This document shows, in pieces, positions 35,901 to 46,195 of a stretch of 64,000 nucleotides of DNA. The stretch spans positions 9,803,519 through 9,867,518 of the forward strand of contig NC_064036.1 in the NCBI RefSeq assembly GCF_932526225.1, read 5' to 3'. The notes below the pieces were generated by a model, which worked only from the letters and a program-made list of their open reading frames with translations, made no database searches and was not told the DNA's origin. How positions within the stretch are numbered: position 1 is the stretch's first letter; each line of letters begins with the position of its first letter. Position numbers and translations under genes: made by a program. This DNA comes from Nematostella vectensis. Its lineage: Eukaryota > Cnidaria > Anthozoa > Actiniaria > Edwardsiidae.

Positions 35901-38900
35901 TGAAGCCGGTTGGTGTGTTCTTGAAATATGATGGAGATGATCAAATGATCAATTCAGGATGTGTGGTGAATACTAGAATCAGATCAGATCCAAGATCTCG
36001 CGAAACGGGAGCAGGGTTGGTGGTAGGGGTGGGATGGGTGGGGGTGAGGTAGGGTGAGGGGGCCAATATAAAACATATGGCAGGAGGTCAAGTAATGCTC
36101 CGTGTAAGAACAAGGCAACCCAACGGCAAATGCACGCTGGCATGTCAAAAATGCCTTTGTTTATTCTAAAAATTCGAATGGCCAAGGCAAAACCTTATAG
36201 CATAAGATACAGATAACACAGCATGATTCATAATATTTTTAAAATATTTTGGTTATAGGGTTAATTACTATGTCTGATCCAGCTTTTCAGGTAAATTTTA
36301 TGTGGGGAACCTTGAAAATATAAGCCAACTAACAGCTATTGTTCTGGCTTCTGATTGGTTCACCACAGAAAATCATCTGTAAGGTACATAGCAAAGGACA
36401 TGTTTCACACAATTTCTTCAAAATCTTACTATCTTCTATAGAAAGGATCCTATGTGGGAAAGCTATAATAAAGCTTTTTGCACCAGAACAATGGGACTTT
36501 GCCTAGTTCTTACACGGAACATTGCTTATCATGTAAATGTTAGCCCAATAATCATTTATTTTAAAATATCTGTCCGAAGAGAGAGATTCTCCACCTTTTT
36601 CCCTCGAGTTGTCACTGATTACAATTTACTTATGAAACGAATGCATTTACCTCGGCAATCGAAGTGGTCAGCCGCATATTTTGAAAGACAGGAGGATTAT
36701 CGTTGACGTCCGTAATTGTTAGGATGGCAATAAGGGACCCCTATAGTAACAATAGGAATCTGGTTAGGTCTTCCTTAAAGAGACAGAACAGACGGGCGTG
36801 CCCCACTCACCTGTGTTGATCCGTCGCTCGCATACACCTCGAATCGAAACGAGCCATCACCACTGCCCATCGCCTGAAATGATATGGTTAAACAAGTAAA
36901 TGACAGTTCACGCCCGTACCCAGGATTTTTCTTGGTGGGGGGAGGGGGTGCGAAAACCGAAAACGTGACCTTGGGGGAAGGCCGTTGTGGGGGTGCGTTC
37001 ATAACGAGCTGCAGCAAACCGGAAGTTCAAAAATACTTCCTCTGTGGTTGCTACGGAGTGACGTCATATTGTTGTCATCGTACTAGATTTGCGGTTTGAT
37101 ATTGGCACCATAGGTGTTGGTAAAACTTATCTTTGAGTCTGGTAAGTATAATAACGCATTGCCTAGTTGAAGATTGACCATATGCGACAAAACTTAATAA
37201 AGAAGCGGGCGCGATGCTACATCGCCGGAAGAGCGTGATAGCGCAGCTGACACATCACCGAAAATCTAAGCTCCTAAACAAACTAGAGGTATAGTTCCAA
37301 CTAAGGCTAGGGTACTTGGGGTTGCTACGATTTTGTAGGATTTATCTATATGGAGGAGTTTCTGTTCTTCTTCTGTTCTCTTTGATGCATCTACAGGAAA
37401 GCAAATGTTTGACACGAGGTCCTCGATCACCAGAGTACACACATCTCTAAGAACATGCTTTTGAATAAACAAAGGAATCTATTAGAAATCTGTACGGTTC
37501 AAGAGATTTTGGTCGTCGCTAAAACTTCTAAGTGGTTTCGAAGGCCGGGACGATCAAGCAGGGAAGACGATTCGAATCAAAACAAGGAAAGCGCGGGAAA
37601 ATAATTCGAAATGGCGGAAGTCCAAAAGCACCTAAATCTATTGTTATTATATGGGTTTCTTCCATTTCTAAGCAGGGAGATCAGCGTCTTGCTAACTATC
37701 AATTCTCCACTGCTTAACTCTCTGTCCAGCGTCTTGCTAACTATCAATTCTTCACTACTCACCTCTCTGTCCAGCGTTTTGCTAGCTATCAATTCTCCAC
37801 TGCTCACCTCTCTGTCCAGCGTCTTGCTAGCTATCAATTCTTCACTGCTCACCTCTCTGTCCAGCGTCTTGCTAGCTATCAATTCTCCACTGCTCACCTC
37901 TCTGTCCAGCGTCTTGCTAGCTATCAATTCTCCACTGCTCACCTCTCTGTCCAGCGTCTTGCTAGCTATCAATTCTTCACTGCTCACCTCTCTGTCCAGC
38001 GTCTTGTTAACTGTCAGGTCTCCACTGCTCACCTCTCTGTTCAGCGTCTTGCTAGCTATCAATTCTCCACTGCTCACCTCTCTGTCCAGCGTCTTGCTAA
38101 CTATCAATTCTTCACTGTTCACCTCTCTGTCCAGCGTCTTGCTAACTGTCAGTTCTCCACTGCTCACCTCTCTGTCCAGCGTCTTGTTAACTGTCAGTTC
38201 TCCACTGCTCACCTCTCTGTCCAGCGTCTTGCTAACTGTCAGTTCTCCACTGCTCACCTCTCTGTTCAGCGTCTTGCTAACTATCCATTCTCCACTGCTC
38301 ACCTCTCTGTCCAGCGTCTTGCTAACTATCAATTCTCCACTGCTCACCTCTCTGTCCAGCGACCGTCTTGTTAACTGTCAGGTCTCCACTGCTTACCTCT
38401 CTGTCCAGCGTCTTGTTAACTGTCAGTTCTCCACTGCTTACCTCTCTGTCCAGCGTCTTGTTAACTGTCAGTTCTCCAATGCTCACCTCTCTGTCCAGCG
38501 TCTTGTTAACTGTCAGTTCTCCAATGCTCACCTCTCTGTCCAGCGTCTTGTTAACTGTCAGTACCCCACTGCTGCTATTGATTCTGAACCATGGATGAGC
38601 GTTGGATTGCAAGCTGTACGTAAGTGTGTGGTTATCTCCGTTTGTTGCGGAAAATTTCGTGATAGTTGTGCCTGTGTAATGTGAAATAGTCTTTATCATT
38701 GAGGGTGTTTAGGGTATGTAGTACCTCTGCTTAATTTAAGTACCTTTTAAAAGAAATACAATAATTTTTTATATATAAGAACATTTTTATTAGAACATGC
38801 AGCCTAGACCTCTTTCAAATTAAATAGAATGTGAAGAACATGCCTCTTCACGTCGCGTTTACGTCATTTTAAATATCTAATTAGCATGGAATTATCCCAA

Positions 38901-39457
38901 TGATAAGATTTCGGGACTTCTTTCAATTTTTTCAATAGAAAACCTATTCAAAACTTGTTCTTAACGACTAAATTTGAAATGATTTTTAGCATCTACACTT
39001 CACAATTTATGATAAAATTTCTTTGTCCTCGCATATTGCGTGATTTTCTCACTCTCCTTAGCATTATATAATTGATAATTGTTTTATTATAAAGGAGTCT
39101 ACTTTGTCACGTACCGGCAGTTGTATATATTTCAGGGAAAACATCTGACCAGAACGGAGAGTTGAACAGTGGTACAGCCCCTTTTGAATAACATATTTAT
39201 AGATCACAACCAAGAGCGAACACAATTCTTGTACTCACAATAACTACAATATCTCAGAACTCGAATATCTCAAACAAATCAGTTCAACTGATTGAGTGAG
39301 TATCAATTTATGTCTCGATCAGTTCATTTTCTGACGATTACATACACTATACAATAAGATAAGTATTTACTTTACACTGCAAGGTCAACGTACCGTGCAT
39401 CCTAAGAACAGACCAAATCACCAGCACAAAGGTTAAACACCTCAACACAGCAGCCAT
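29919..39457 (-). CDS. Three-repeat cadherin-like receptor with cytoplasmic ITAM, 14 exons
   Basis: Exons on the minus strand: 39457-39394, 39180-39115, 38671-38532, 36873-36811, 36740-36651, 35919-35821, 35072-34968, 34489-34361, 34070-33995, 33806-33709, 33414-33294, 32889-32794, 32056-32020 and 30414-29919. Phases agree throughout and the total is 1680 nt, 559 aa. Signal peptide about 1-22. EC1 ends with DVNDNPP (122-128); EC2 has IDQTTGEITIAKPLDYD and ends LDLDDLPANF; EC3 is about 243-330. A short Thr-rich stalk follows, then the membrane helix at about 358-379. The tail has a His/Asp-rich run (413-435), YAEL, and YTEL-x6-YQSL at 536-549, an exact ITAM spacing. No catenin-binding domain is recognisable. 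It is probably a signalling adhesion receptor. The exon 2 acceptor is weak; the other sites are good. Confidence 0.88.
30640..31990. repeat. 33-bp minisatellite in cadherin intron 13
   Basis: About 40 copies of a unit of about 33 bp, TCATGGTATGAATACCCCCC plus TTCATCCTAGGTG. It lies between the juxtamembrane exon (32056-32020) and the tail exon (30414-29919). On the gene strand the array begins about 30 nt after the donor at 32019. Unit length is a multiple of three, which explains the long ORFs on both strands; they are not coding. Confidence 0.96.
32060..32790. other. Cadherin intron 12
   Basis: No exon beyond those listed. CAAGCCCCTGCTACGGCCC near 32560 and GGGGGGCACAATAC near 32511 look like a transposon end; similar CCTGGCTACG or CCGTAGC motifs occur near 47330 and 63990. 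Confidence 0.4.
33481..33655. repeat. About 41-bp minisatellite in cadherin intron 10
   Basis: Four or five copies of a unit with GATAACGTGGTGACGATGAT and CGTGATGATGACAGTGGTG. On the gene strand it starts about 50 nt after the exon 10 donor at 33708. Confidence 0.85.
34640..34990 (-). repeat. Triplicated exon 7 end plus splice donor, with Asn-codon repeat
   Basis: The last part of cadherin exon 7 (encoding NGPKIYTLNISAM), its GTAAGA donor and a following AAC-rich stretch occur three times. Donors lie at 34967, 34877 and 34736. The spacings of 90 and 141 bp are multiples of three, and the intervening sequence is open in the exon frame as VRA plus an Asn/Asp-rich stretch. The outermost donor (34967) is taken as the authentic one because it follows the complete exon. 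Confidence 0.92.
35427..35680. repeat. TTAA-flanked MITE, copy 2 (cadherin intron 6)
   Basis: Ends TTAAACCGCATTGTCACCAG and, reversed, TTAAAGCCGCATTGTCACCA, both followed by TTTACTTCCGG. About 254 bp, same family and orientation as 13903-14190 and better preserved. Confidence 0.88.
36091..36526. repeat. Inverted-repeat element in cadherin intron 5
   Basis: GTAATGCTCCGTGTAAGAAC at 36092 is matched by its near reverse complement (CTAGTTCTTACACGGAACAT) near 36503-36522, about 435 bp end to end, with no coding content. It is probably a MITE. Confidence 0.65.
36874..37690. other. Distal part of cadherin intron 3
   Basis: Contains CCCGTACCCAGGATTTTTCT at about 36913, a common transposon-end type sequence, and a minus-strand ORF at 37266-37472 that matches no family I recognise and has no fitting phase with neighbouring exons. 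Probably transposon debris. Confidence 0.4.
37690..38576 (-). repeat. 45-bp array of cadherin exon 3 end plus 5' splice site
   Basis: About 20 units of 45 bp. On the gene strand each reads GTGAGC (or GTAAGC) followed by a near-copy of the final 39 nt of exon 3, encoding VSSGELTVNKTLDRE. The authentic exon end reads SSSGVLTVNKTLDRE and is followed by the first GTGAGC at 38531. Most units therefore carry an AGAG|GTGAGC or AGAG|GTAAGC donor; a few have GTGAAC, and the last, at about 37710, has lost its GT. A 4-bp insertion near 38361 shifts the frame after the fourth added unit. Confidence 0.95.
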
Positions 39458-39724
39458 ACCGTAAGAAGGCTTCAACACTCTTTAACGTATCATTATTTTG
39501 CTTTCGCTTTGTACGTGTTGTCAGTGAATATATTACATGGTCCATGTATACTTGTGACAGATATGTCACGCTGGTTCGTGTACACATGTGACATGTTACG
39601 CTGTATGGATTTGAGTTTTCCCAAAACAATAATGATCAAGTCTTTTACTTATGGGCTTCTGCTTTCATTATCATCATCAACAATCGTAACAACTTACAGG
39701 GGTGGAGTGGGGTAGGGGCTTTAA

Positions 39725-39775
39725 ATATAGTTAAGGTCAAGGTTAAGGTTAAGGTAAGGATTAGGGTTAGGGTTA
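39725..39775 (+). repeat. Interstitial telomere-like repeats
   Basis: GGTTAAGGTTAAGG followed by ATTAGGGTTAGGGTTAGAG. Only about three TTAGGG units plus variants, too short to suggest a chromosome end. Confidence 0.6.
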
Positions 39776-42336
39776 GAGTGGGAGGGCTGGGGTAAGGGCC
39801 GGATGGTTAAGGGTTCGGATAGGGTGTGGTGGGGTGTTTTGAGGAAAGGTTTTCAATGGACCCGGTAAAAATCTCGGAGTATTTCCTTATCTGGAAACAC
39901 TTTTTTGTTTTGACATTCGAGGCATCAAAACATTGAAACAACCAATCACAGATCAAATTGTAAGATGACGTCATAACACTCGCTGGACCTAAGTAAAAAA
40001 AAACATGGCGGCCATAGAGAGACGAGAATAAGAGGATAAAACAGTATCTTTCTGCTTTTTGGTAGGGTTTTAGACGTATCAAAACTTGAAAGACTTGTAG
40101 AAAAGCCTTTGGGCGCAAAGATGTGGTAAAATTTATATTTCGAATGGCTATGTTCGGTGTGAATGTCCAATTCGCTATGGTCCAACAGAGCTCAAAATGT
40201 TGTACACCCAAAAAGGATGGAAACTTGCCAGCCCCAAAATACACAAGCCTGTTAGTAAAATGTTCAATCCCAAAGAAATGCAGTGGACACATGTTATGTT
40301 GTAAATGTTTTTACAGCAGTTTTTATAATGCAATATGTCTAGAAAACAAATCATTTTCATGAGCTTATCATTCTTCTCCTAAACAAATTTACTCCAACAG
40401 AATTCTAATGATAGAAAATTTTCAGTCAGAGTAAATGGGAGAAAAGTGGAAACAATTTGTCCAATCATACCATTTTAACAATCAAGCACCATACATAAAA
40501 GTGATGTGAAATAATCATAGATCCCCTCTCATTTCAAAAGCACATTGCACCTTTTGAATGCACAATATGCTGTGTCTTATATTATGTTTTAGTGCGAAAC
40601 GAACTAGGGGGTCAGTTTGTAACCATACTTTCAAAAAGTGTAATAGTCAATAACACATAGCTTAAACAAAACAAATATTTAAAAAAAGAATAGTAAAAAA
40701 ATTTTAATCACTAACAGTGGAATACAAAGGAGAAAATTCAATGATCTCTCTGTCCATCCTTATATATTTACTTATCTTCATCTTCTTTGCCATCCCTGCA
40801 TCAAAAAAATTAAGGCACAAGCAACCATTGAACAAGCAACCATTGGGCTACCTGTGCCCCTTCCCAGCGCGGTCAAGCGTAACTAATCGTACAACGGCGT
40901 CGGTCAGGGATGCTTGTGGCAACTTTCTCGTTTTAAAATACGGCTAGCTGCCAGGGAAAATAGTAGCTCGGATATTTTGCCACATATCGAATGCAAGTGT
41001 ATCCTGGCATAGGTCTGCGAGATAAAAATATTTTGTTTGTATTTTGTTTTATATTCCGAATTCCGAGCTACGAACAAGCAACCATTGCATGGGCTACCTC
41101 TGTTGCTACTAAATGTCGGCAGTCAATTTACGACAATATCTTGGTAAATTGTCGACCTAGTGAGTTAAAAGTATTGTATATTTGTTGGGAAAGGGCAAGC
41201 AAACCTGAATTGAGGTTTGTTGTCGGAATTAACGTTTTTCCTTGAATGTATACACTACTTGTATTCCCGAATGTGAGAAGTTTTATGAATGAAGAAAGGA
41301 AAGAGGGTGTTGAAAGGTGTTATGGGTAATGGGGGAATAACTAGGGAGACGCAGTCGAGTGGTAATGTTTTTAAGCATATCAGTCAATCTTGTTTTAAAA
41401 ACTGTCGTTTTTCTAGCTCGCTCGGTAATTTCCTTATAAGGCATTACATACTATATTTGGATGTCCGCTTCAATTATTTTTTCCCTTTTTTATCGCTCTA
41501 GAGCTTTGTAAGTCGAGAATTTCCAAGTAAACTTCCAAGTAGAATTCGTGTTTACTACGATTTTGCTGACAGCCATCTTGGAAATGGAGCCTAGTCCCTA
41601 ACGTTTTACAATATCACAGGTCTCCCGCGCGCTCGCCCCAGGATCTTTTAGACCATTTCGAAAAACGACAGCCATTGAATGATATGTGAATGTTAAACAT
41701 ATTGCCCAGTAGACTGCCGTCATTTGTAGAGGATTCTAGGAAGAGCACTGTTTAGGCTCGCAGAGATAAGGTGAGATATAAACATTTTTAAACAATCTCA
41801 AATTAACACAAGACAGGGACAAATACGCTTCACTATGTGCGCACGCAGGGAATCCAGGGGACAGTGCTGAATAACGTATGCGCATGCGCGTGTTCTGGCG
41901 AAAACAAACAAAATCTCAGTGTTGAATCGTTCGAGTAAAGGTACGAAAGGCTGACTTCGGTCGCTGTTTTGACTTACTGTACAGCATTTAAACCATACTG
42001 TACAAAAGATGACAGATTTTTTTTATCTAGTTTTGACCAAAATGTGACAGTTCGCCGGTAAAACCCAACCATTTCAAAACAAAAAGGCTGGTTTAACCGC
42101 GCGGTACTGGAACTAGTCCTGCGTTTATCAGCACTGTCAATCCAGGGAGGTCAGCGTAACGTGGCGCGAGACCGAGGTGGCGGAGGAGTAAGTACGCAGC
42201 TGCTTTGTCTCCTATTGTCTTTGTTCTACAAAGGAGTTCTTTTGTCTCTGTTCTTCTAGTTCTTTGTGTCGAGGTGCGGATATTGTTTATTTGCCCAATC
42301 AAATTGCAGCTTGTAAGAGCTGCGTACTGACCCCGG

Positions 42337-42370
<34 letters not shown>

Positions 42371-42769
42371 GGGGACGCTCCTTCGTCATTTCTCGTGGCA
42401 ACAGTCTAGACAATATTTTCTACTATATATTATAACCTCTAACAGTCCAACTCATTGTTAACCAATTTTTCAAAAACTTGATTAAATTGCAAGTTGACTT
42501 TTAATTCTCATGTCGTATTGATATCATAGTTTATCATAATTTATTTCTTTATAAACATTTTTTTCTCCTTGTTTTGTGAACCGTTTGTACGTCTATCCGA
42601 TAAGTGTAAAGGAGCAGAGAAGATTCTTTGAAGATTCGGTATTTATAAGCCTTATATTGCGGTGGTAAACGAAGGAATCTATATAACAGACCATCTTATT
42701 CGATTCTTTAAAAAAATGTTTTATTTTTGGAGATGCGTGAAGTTTTGCCCTTATATATATGCACCCAAT

Positions 42770-42965
42770 AAATGGCGAAAGGCAAATGGTAAATGGCTTA
42801 TATGGGTACTAATTATTCGTAAAATTAAAGGTGTTAAATAAAGTCCAGCAATGTCAGAGCCAAGCATTGGTAACCTTTAACGGATAATTGTTTTGAGTTG
42901 CCATTTGCCAATCGCCATTAGCCATTTGCACTGACAATCTTTATTGAAATAGGTGTATGCAAAAT
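42770..42965. repeat. MITE-like inverted repeat with AATGGCGAAAGGCAAATGG arms
   Basis: AAATGGCGAAAGGCAAATGG at about 42771 and its imperfect complement GCCATTTGCCAATCGCCATT at about 42900 flank about 110 bp. A related segment (GCCAATTGCCATTCGCCATT, then TTTATTACAATAGGTGTA) recurs near 60225-60305. Confidence 0.65.
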
Positions 42966-43427
42966 GGCTCCTATCAGACTAAAATATATAACAACGAGAG
43001 CTTTTCTCTTCCATCTTTATCTATCATATGCGATAGCAAGATTAAAAGGACGACTGAGGCAAACGATGATGGTATTCTCTTTATTTAAAAGCAATCGATA
43101 TTAAGCCTATCATATTTACAATATAATATATTTTCAAAAACACTGTCTTTTGCTTCCTCGTTCTTTGTCTTTTTTCTCTATACCATAGCATCCTCACCCT
43201 ACCCCCTAAGGAGAACGGCACAAAGTGAAGGGGGCACTACAATTATTGTTTCATACATTCAGCCCGAGGGGGGGGGGGGGGGGCATTTGGTGGTCGTACA
43301 CTCCTCTTCGATGAATTTCTGATATCTTTCTGATATCTGATATCTTTCATTTTTTTTTAGCTCACCACCACCACCACCCCCTTTAATAGATTCTGGATCC
43401 GCCACTGTTATGATAGCATCATTGTGA

Positions 43428-44801
43428 TTAAAAACCTCCCGTTTCGTGCATAACATTAATAATAACAGCTGGACGAGTTTCAAGTTCGATTTCTTCTACC
43501 CTGTTCTCACGATCAACTCGAGCCTTTTTCTTTTTAAGCACATTTTTAAGTCTTTCCGTACGTGTTAATCGCGAAGAGCTTGTTTCTGCACTTAACTCGT
43601 CACGCTCCGGCCGGTTGAGAGGAACTTGGACGTCCGCCGAGATCGCGTTGTTACAGTGAGAAGTGGACTTGTTGTTGTTGTGTGATCCGCCGTTGCTGTT
43701 CGCGGACGATCGATTAACAGTGACCAAGATATCGCTAGAATTCGAGCAACAAGTCTCACCATCACATCTAAGCAAAGCTGAAAACTCGCGTCGGAATTCC
43801 GAATTAACTACGTTATAGATAATTGGGTTGACAGAGCTGTTTGCCATCAGAAGGACGGTGCACACGTTAAAGATAACACGTATAAACTTTTCAGCTCCAT
43901 CAGGGAACAAATCAAAAACAAAAAACAAACGAAAGAGCGTAAACGGGAACATAGAAAACGCAAATATGAGTACAACTGGAGTTAAGATCTGAATTGCTCT
44001 CCGGTTTTGTACGACTCTGGCCAGAACCTCCTTGTGTCTGTTCTCGTCGCGTTTTGTCGAGCACCTATAGCGGTTATGTCTTCTGTTGTTCTTTTTCAGG
44101 TTGGCTCGAATCTTAAGGTAAGTCATGAGGATCACCGCTAGAGGAATCACGTAGAACAACACCATTGAAGTAACACTGTAGAGTTTCTTGGAAACTTCAT
44201 TCGGCCACTTTGTGAGGCAATCTTTCCTCCATGCGGTCTCCTCCAAGTCCATTACGAAAAACAAAGGTCCAACAATGAAAACGAACGCTATCAACCAGAT
44301 AACAAACACTAGTTTCTTAGCAGAGTCTACGTTCAGTTGTTTTTTGCCGCAATGCACCAACATTCGGTAACGATGAAACGCAATAGCAGTGATGCACCCG
44401 ATCTCCACTCCATAGAAAATGTCCGCCAGTGGATACACAGTCTTGCAGATGAGGCGACCAAACGGCCAGGCGTACGGGTACTCTGTGCGGATGACAACGA
44501 ATGGAAAACAAACCAGCAGAATTCCGAGATCTGAAATCGCGAGATGGAGAATGAGGAGATTCCCGGTGGAAGTTTGTCGGCGCTTCTTGGAAGTCACTAA
44601 ACAGACGAGAAAGTTCCCAATTACGCCGCCTAAAAACAGGAGTGTTTGAAATAAAAGGCGAATAATGCGTAGAGCGTAAGGCTCTTGGAAAAGCGTGGGG
44701 AAACCAGTAAATGTGCCATTGATGCTGCCGCTACTCAAATTGTGGTTTAAAGTCCCGTTTTCATCGAAAGTTGTGTTCGATAAACTGCTAGTGTTAGCCA
44801 T
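43428..44801 (-). CDS. Rhodopsin-family (class A) peptide-type GPCR, intronless
   Basis: Seven-helix plasma-membrane receptor of 457 aa. I use the ATG at 44801; a longer reading would begin at TTG. The N-terminus has five N-x-S/T sites. Class A landmarks: GN63 in TM1, LAISD91 in TM2, C119 at the top of TM3 pairing with C195 in ECL2, W169 in TM4, P220 in TM5, P286 in TM6 and NPIIY (325-329) in TM7. The DRY triad is HRY (143-145), and TM6 reads SMFP where most relatives have CWxP, so the toggle tryptophan is absent. The long, polar, basic C-tail (about 345-457) follows a Cys pair at 351-352 that could be palmitoylated. The overall look is of a neuropeptide-type receptor; the ligand cannot be inferred. 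Confidence 0.95.
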   Translation of the reverse strand: MANTSSLSNTTFDENGTLNHNLSSGSINGTFTGFPTLFQEPYALRIIRLLFQTLLFLGGVIGNFLVCLVTSKKRRQTSTGNLLILHLAISDLGILLVCFPFVVIRTEYPYAWPFGRLICKTVYPLADIFYGVEIGCITAIAFHRYRMLVHCGKKQLNVDSAKKLVFVIWLIAFVFIVGPLFFVMDLEETAWRKDCLTKWPNEVSKKLYSVTSMVLFYVIPLAVILMTYLKIRANLKKNNRRHNRYRCSTKRDENRHKEVLARVVQNRRAIQILTPVVLIFAFSMFPFTLFRLFFVFDLFPDGAEKFIRVIFNVCTVLLMANSSVNPIIYNVVNSEFRREFSALLRCDGETCCSNSSDILVTVNRSSANSNGGSHNNNKSTSHCNNAISADVQVPLNRPERDELSAETSSSRLTRTERLKNVLKKKKARVDRENRVEEIELETRPAVIINVMHETGGF

Positions 44802-44910
44802 GTTATAAAAGAAGACCAAGAAATATCTTCGTGTAGACAGAGGTTAATAGCAGAAGCAGAGGAGCGAAGACTTTTAGCGCTGCTACATGGAGAAATCCGA
44901 ATGACAGTCT

Positions 44911-44920
44911 CTTTATATAT
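44911..44920 (-). promoter_or_regulatory. Candidate TATA box of the GPCR gene
   Basis: ATATATAAAG on the minus strand, 110 bp before the GPCR ATG at 44801 with no intervening splice signal. A good fit to the metazoan TATA consensus. Confidence 0.5.
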
Positions 44921-44929
44921 GGTTTATTT

Positions 44930-45745
44930 CTTTTAAAAGTCTGCTAAGCCCTTCGCGTTTCCTGCAACCAAAGGAAATACAGTGCGTCATTGTTCCATGT
45001 TCTTTTTAAATAATAACAGAATATGACACCTAAACAGGACAAGGAGTAGGGCTTACATCTGTAAAACCACATTCTTTGTTGAGTGTTTTTTTTTTTGCGT
45101 TTTGTTATAGTTTTAAACAAACGCATTCTATCTGTTGTTGTTTTTTTTCCGTTTGAGCTTACCGTTAAAACGACGTTAAATTTTTTTTCTAAAGATGTTT
45201 TTGGTAATTATCTGAATGTGGTCAAAGAAGGTTACCATTTACACCTAGATTAACAAGCTCCAAAAGGTATTGCAAAGCGTAATAATAAAGAAAAAATCTT
45301 GTTTTTGTTTTATTGTTTCCTTCGCTTATAGTGAAAGCAAATCGCTTCCACAAAAGTGCTTTTGAAAAGTAAGCCGGTGCTCGCCCGCGTCGCAAGCGTT
45401 TGCAAAGGTCACTCGTTTCGCTTTTTAGTTCATGTTTTTTATCACATGCACGTTTCCTGTTTTTCATGTTCTACGGTTAGATAACCGCTTCACTTACCTT
45501 CATCAGAAAACCAATGATTCCGATAGTGAACTTATATAAGTTAAGTCTTTTAAGGTCTTGCAATAAGTAGACTTCGCACTCGCAAAATAACTTTTTCGAA
45601 ATGATCACGGCTCACAGATGGCAAATAATCTTAATTAAGTGCTCGTGATCGCAAAATTGAACCAATCAAGTGGCCGATGAGCAAGGCCCATTAAGTGTTA
45701 GCAAAGGAACTGCGAGCACCACATTATTTTCTTGCGATCACCGAG
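44930..45745. other. Upstream region of the GPCR gene
   Basis: AT-rich with several T-runs. No supported gene, RNA or repeat beyond a few short GCAAAATAA-type motifs. Confidence 0.5.
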
Positions 45746-45749
45746 CATT

Positions 45750-46195
45750 TTGAAGAAGCATTTTGCGAGCGATGAGCACATGAAGGATATTTGGCGTGAG
45801 AGACCATGTTGCTTTAGTTGTCATTACTCATCCAAATTGTAAACGGCATGCCCTGGCTGCGCTACACCCGCAAAGAAACAACAAACTAAGAGAGCGCGGC
45901 TAAGAGGCTCAGCTTGATGGCTTTCGCCAATGCGTAAACAGCATAATGTATTCATCAATTCAAATTGTGAGCACGAGGATTCTGCTAGCAACGACCAAAT
46001 GAAGAATATTTGGTGCGACATATTGATTATTCATTGATACACTAAGTTGCTTTAGTTGTCATATTTATTCCAATTGTTAAAAGGCTTTCTGTGGGCGTGC
46101 ACAAAAACTACGAGCTAGACAGTACGGCTAAGAAGCTCAGCTTGATGGCTTTCGCCAATGGGTAAACAGCGTAGAATATTCGTCAATTCGCACCG
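45750..46195. repeat. Diverged tandem duplication, about 228 bp apart
   Basis: GCTCAGCTTGATGGCTTTCG at about 45908 recurs at about 46136, along with TTGCTTTAGTTGTCAT, GAATATTTGG-type and TCAATTC segments in the same order. Function unknown. Confidence 0.75.

Larger units (their letters stand above)
39458..43427. other. Intergenic region upstream of the cadherin gene
   Basis: No gene recognised. It contains a short telomere-like stretch (about 39735-39775, TTAAGG and TTAGGG repeats), two diverged AACAAGCAACCATTG segments (40830 and 41072), a palindromic NRF-1-like TGCGCATGCGCG at 41879-41890, a G tract of more than 30 bases at about 42338-42369, and an inverted-repeat element near 42770-42935. 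A transposon-end sequence CTGGATCCGCCACTG lies at 43392-43406. Confidence 0.5.

Noticed and set aside
37266-37472. Minus-strand 68-aa ORF inside cadherin intron 3 as an extra exon
   Set aside because: Exons 3 and 4 join in phase with a continuous cadherin strand without it; no cadherin features in the peptide.
37611-38684. 357-aa plus-strand ORF (LLTSLSSVLL repeats)
   Set aside because: Antisense shadow of the 45-bp array derived from the minus-strand cadherin exon.
42093-42413. Minus-strand 106-aa ORF with a poly-Pro run
   Set aside because: The poly-Pro is a translated G homopolymer and the rest matches nothing I recognise; flanked by short inverted repeats, likely mobile-element debris.
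44802-44819. Longer GPCR start adding six residues
   Set aside because: The first codon there is TTG; the first ATG (44801) gives a normal class A N-terminus.
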